DNA of 64,000 bases from JAUIAI01 sp049680625. GTDB taxonomy: Bacteria; Pseudomonadota; Gammaproteobacteria; Burkholderiales; Burkholderiaceae_E. Below, one piece after another: positions 63,717 to 64,000 of this stretch. Each line of letters begins with the position of its first letter. Position 1 is the stretch's first letter. Both the position numbers and the translations under genes were made by a program. The stretch is from assembly GCA_049680625.1 (NCBI GenBank), contig JBAUID010000116.1, forward strand, positions 1 to 64,000, given 5' to 3'. The notes beneath the pieces were generated by a model that was not told the DNA's origin, did not search any database, and was given only the letters and a program-made list of their open reading frames with translations.

Positions 63717-64000
63717 TCAGTCTTGTCGCTCAATACCCAGTGATCGGATGCCGTCTTCACTGGCATCAACAATACCGCGCTCGGTGATCAGTTTGGTGAT
63801 CAGTGACGCCGGTGTGATATCAAATGCAGGATTGGCGGCTGGGCTGCCGTGTGGCGTGATACGCATCCTGCTGATATTGCCATCGAGCAAAACCCCCTGT
63901 ATGTGGGTGACTTCATCCGGGTCGCGGTTCTCAATCGTTACATGTGACCCGCTGGCACATTGCAAATCAATCGTGCTGGTCGGGCAGGCAACATAGAACG
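63717..64000 (-). CDS. mtnA: S-methyl-5-thioribose-1-phosphate isomerase, C-terminal part
   Basis: MtnA interconverts methylthioribose-1-phosphate and methylthioribulose-1-phosphate in methionine salvage. The window edge cuts the gene; the visible 93 codons read FYVACPTSTIDL, then VTIENRDPDEV, and end with the fingerprint NPAFDITPASLITKLITERG. It lies upstream of the FucA-like aldolase with a 10-base gap, so both are probably co-transcribed. Confidence 0.92.
   Translation of the reverse strand, partial: FYVACPTSTIDLQCASGSHVTIENRDPDEVTHIQGVLLDGNISRMRITPHGSPAANPAFDITPASLITKLITERGIVDASEDGIRSLGIERQD

Overview
The window reads as one stretch of a proteobacterial chromosome, most likely a betaproteobacterium near Burkholderiales. 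This is an inference from gene order and protein types, since no rRNA gene is present to confirm it. The signs are: infA lying between secY and rpmJ; the ssb - MFS transporter - uvrA neighbourhood; cyaY divergent from lptM-lysA; ponA divergent from pilMNOPQ with aroK-aroB behind; a zinc-free, Asp-type HemB; and a tricarboxylate-transporter (TctA) remnant. TAA, TGA and TAG all end ordinary genes, so the genetic code looks standard.

Bases 1-15169 hold the end of the str operon (the 3' end of tuf) and the whole S10-spc-alpha cluster on the + strand: rpsJ, rplC, D, W, B, rpsS, rplV, rpsC, rplP, rpmC, rpsQ, then rplN, X, E, rpsN, rpsH, rplF, R, rpsE, rpmD, rplO, secY, infA, rpmJ, then rpsM, K, D, rpoA, rplQ, closed by a strong intrinsic terminator. 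Long spacers precede rplC, rplN, secY and rpsD. The first two carry promoter-like sequences and the first three carry tandem repeats. The tuf fragment has an in-frame amber codon.

Bases 15200-25720 are an accessory, catabolic-looking region: a CaiB-type CoA transferase, an amidase, a TPR protein fused to an Fe(II)/2-oxoglutarate oxygenase-like domain, a 3-hydroxyacyl-CoA dehydrogenase, a decayed ORF, a GST-like protein, a gamma-glutamyltransferase homologue, a TctA fragment and a sulfatase. Bases 25950-32870 return to core functions: hemB, the GTPase engB with an unusual basic tail, cytochrome c4, the methionine-sulfoxide repair pair msrPQ, lysA with its lipoprotein partner lptM, and cyaY.

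Bases 32870-44576 hold the penicillin-binding protein ponA divergent from the type IV pilus assembly genes pilMNOPQ. A large Ig-repeat lipoprotein follows pilQ and shares its terminator; aroK and aroB come next. Bases 44577-51277 hold the glutamate synthase genes gltBD behind a near-perfect NtrC-type operator. Bases 51298-59586 are mixed: an exported intradiol dioxygenase, a second amidase, a DUF3179 protein, a MaoC-type hydratase, an apt-hslR-phosphatase-SDR operon, an MFS transporter and ssb. uvrA follows, then a FucA-like aldolase just downstream of mtnA, which suggests a methylthioadenosine-salvage DHAP shunt.

A recurring trait is short tandem duplication (9-16 bp, two to four copies), both in spacers and in frame inside genes. 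No tRNA, rRNA, CRISPR array or complete insertion sequence was seen.
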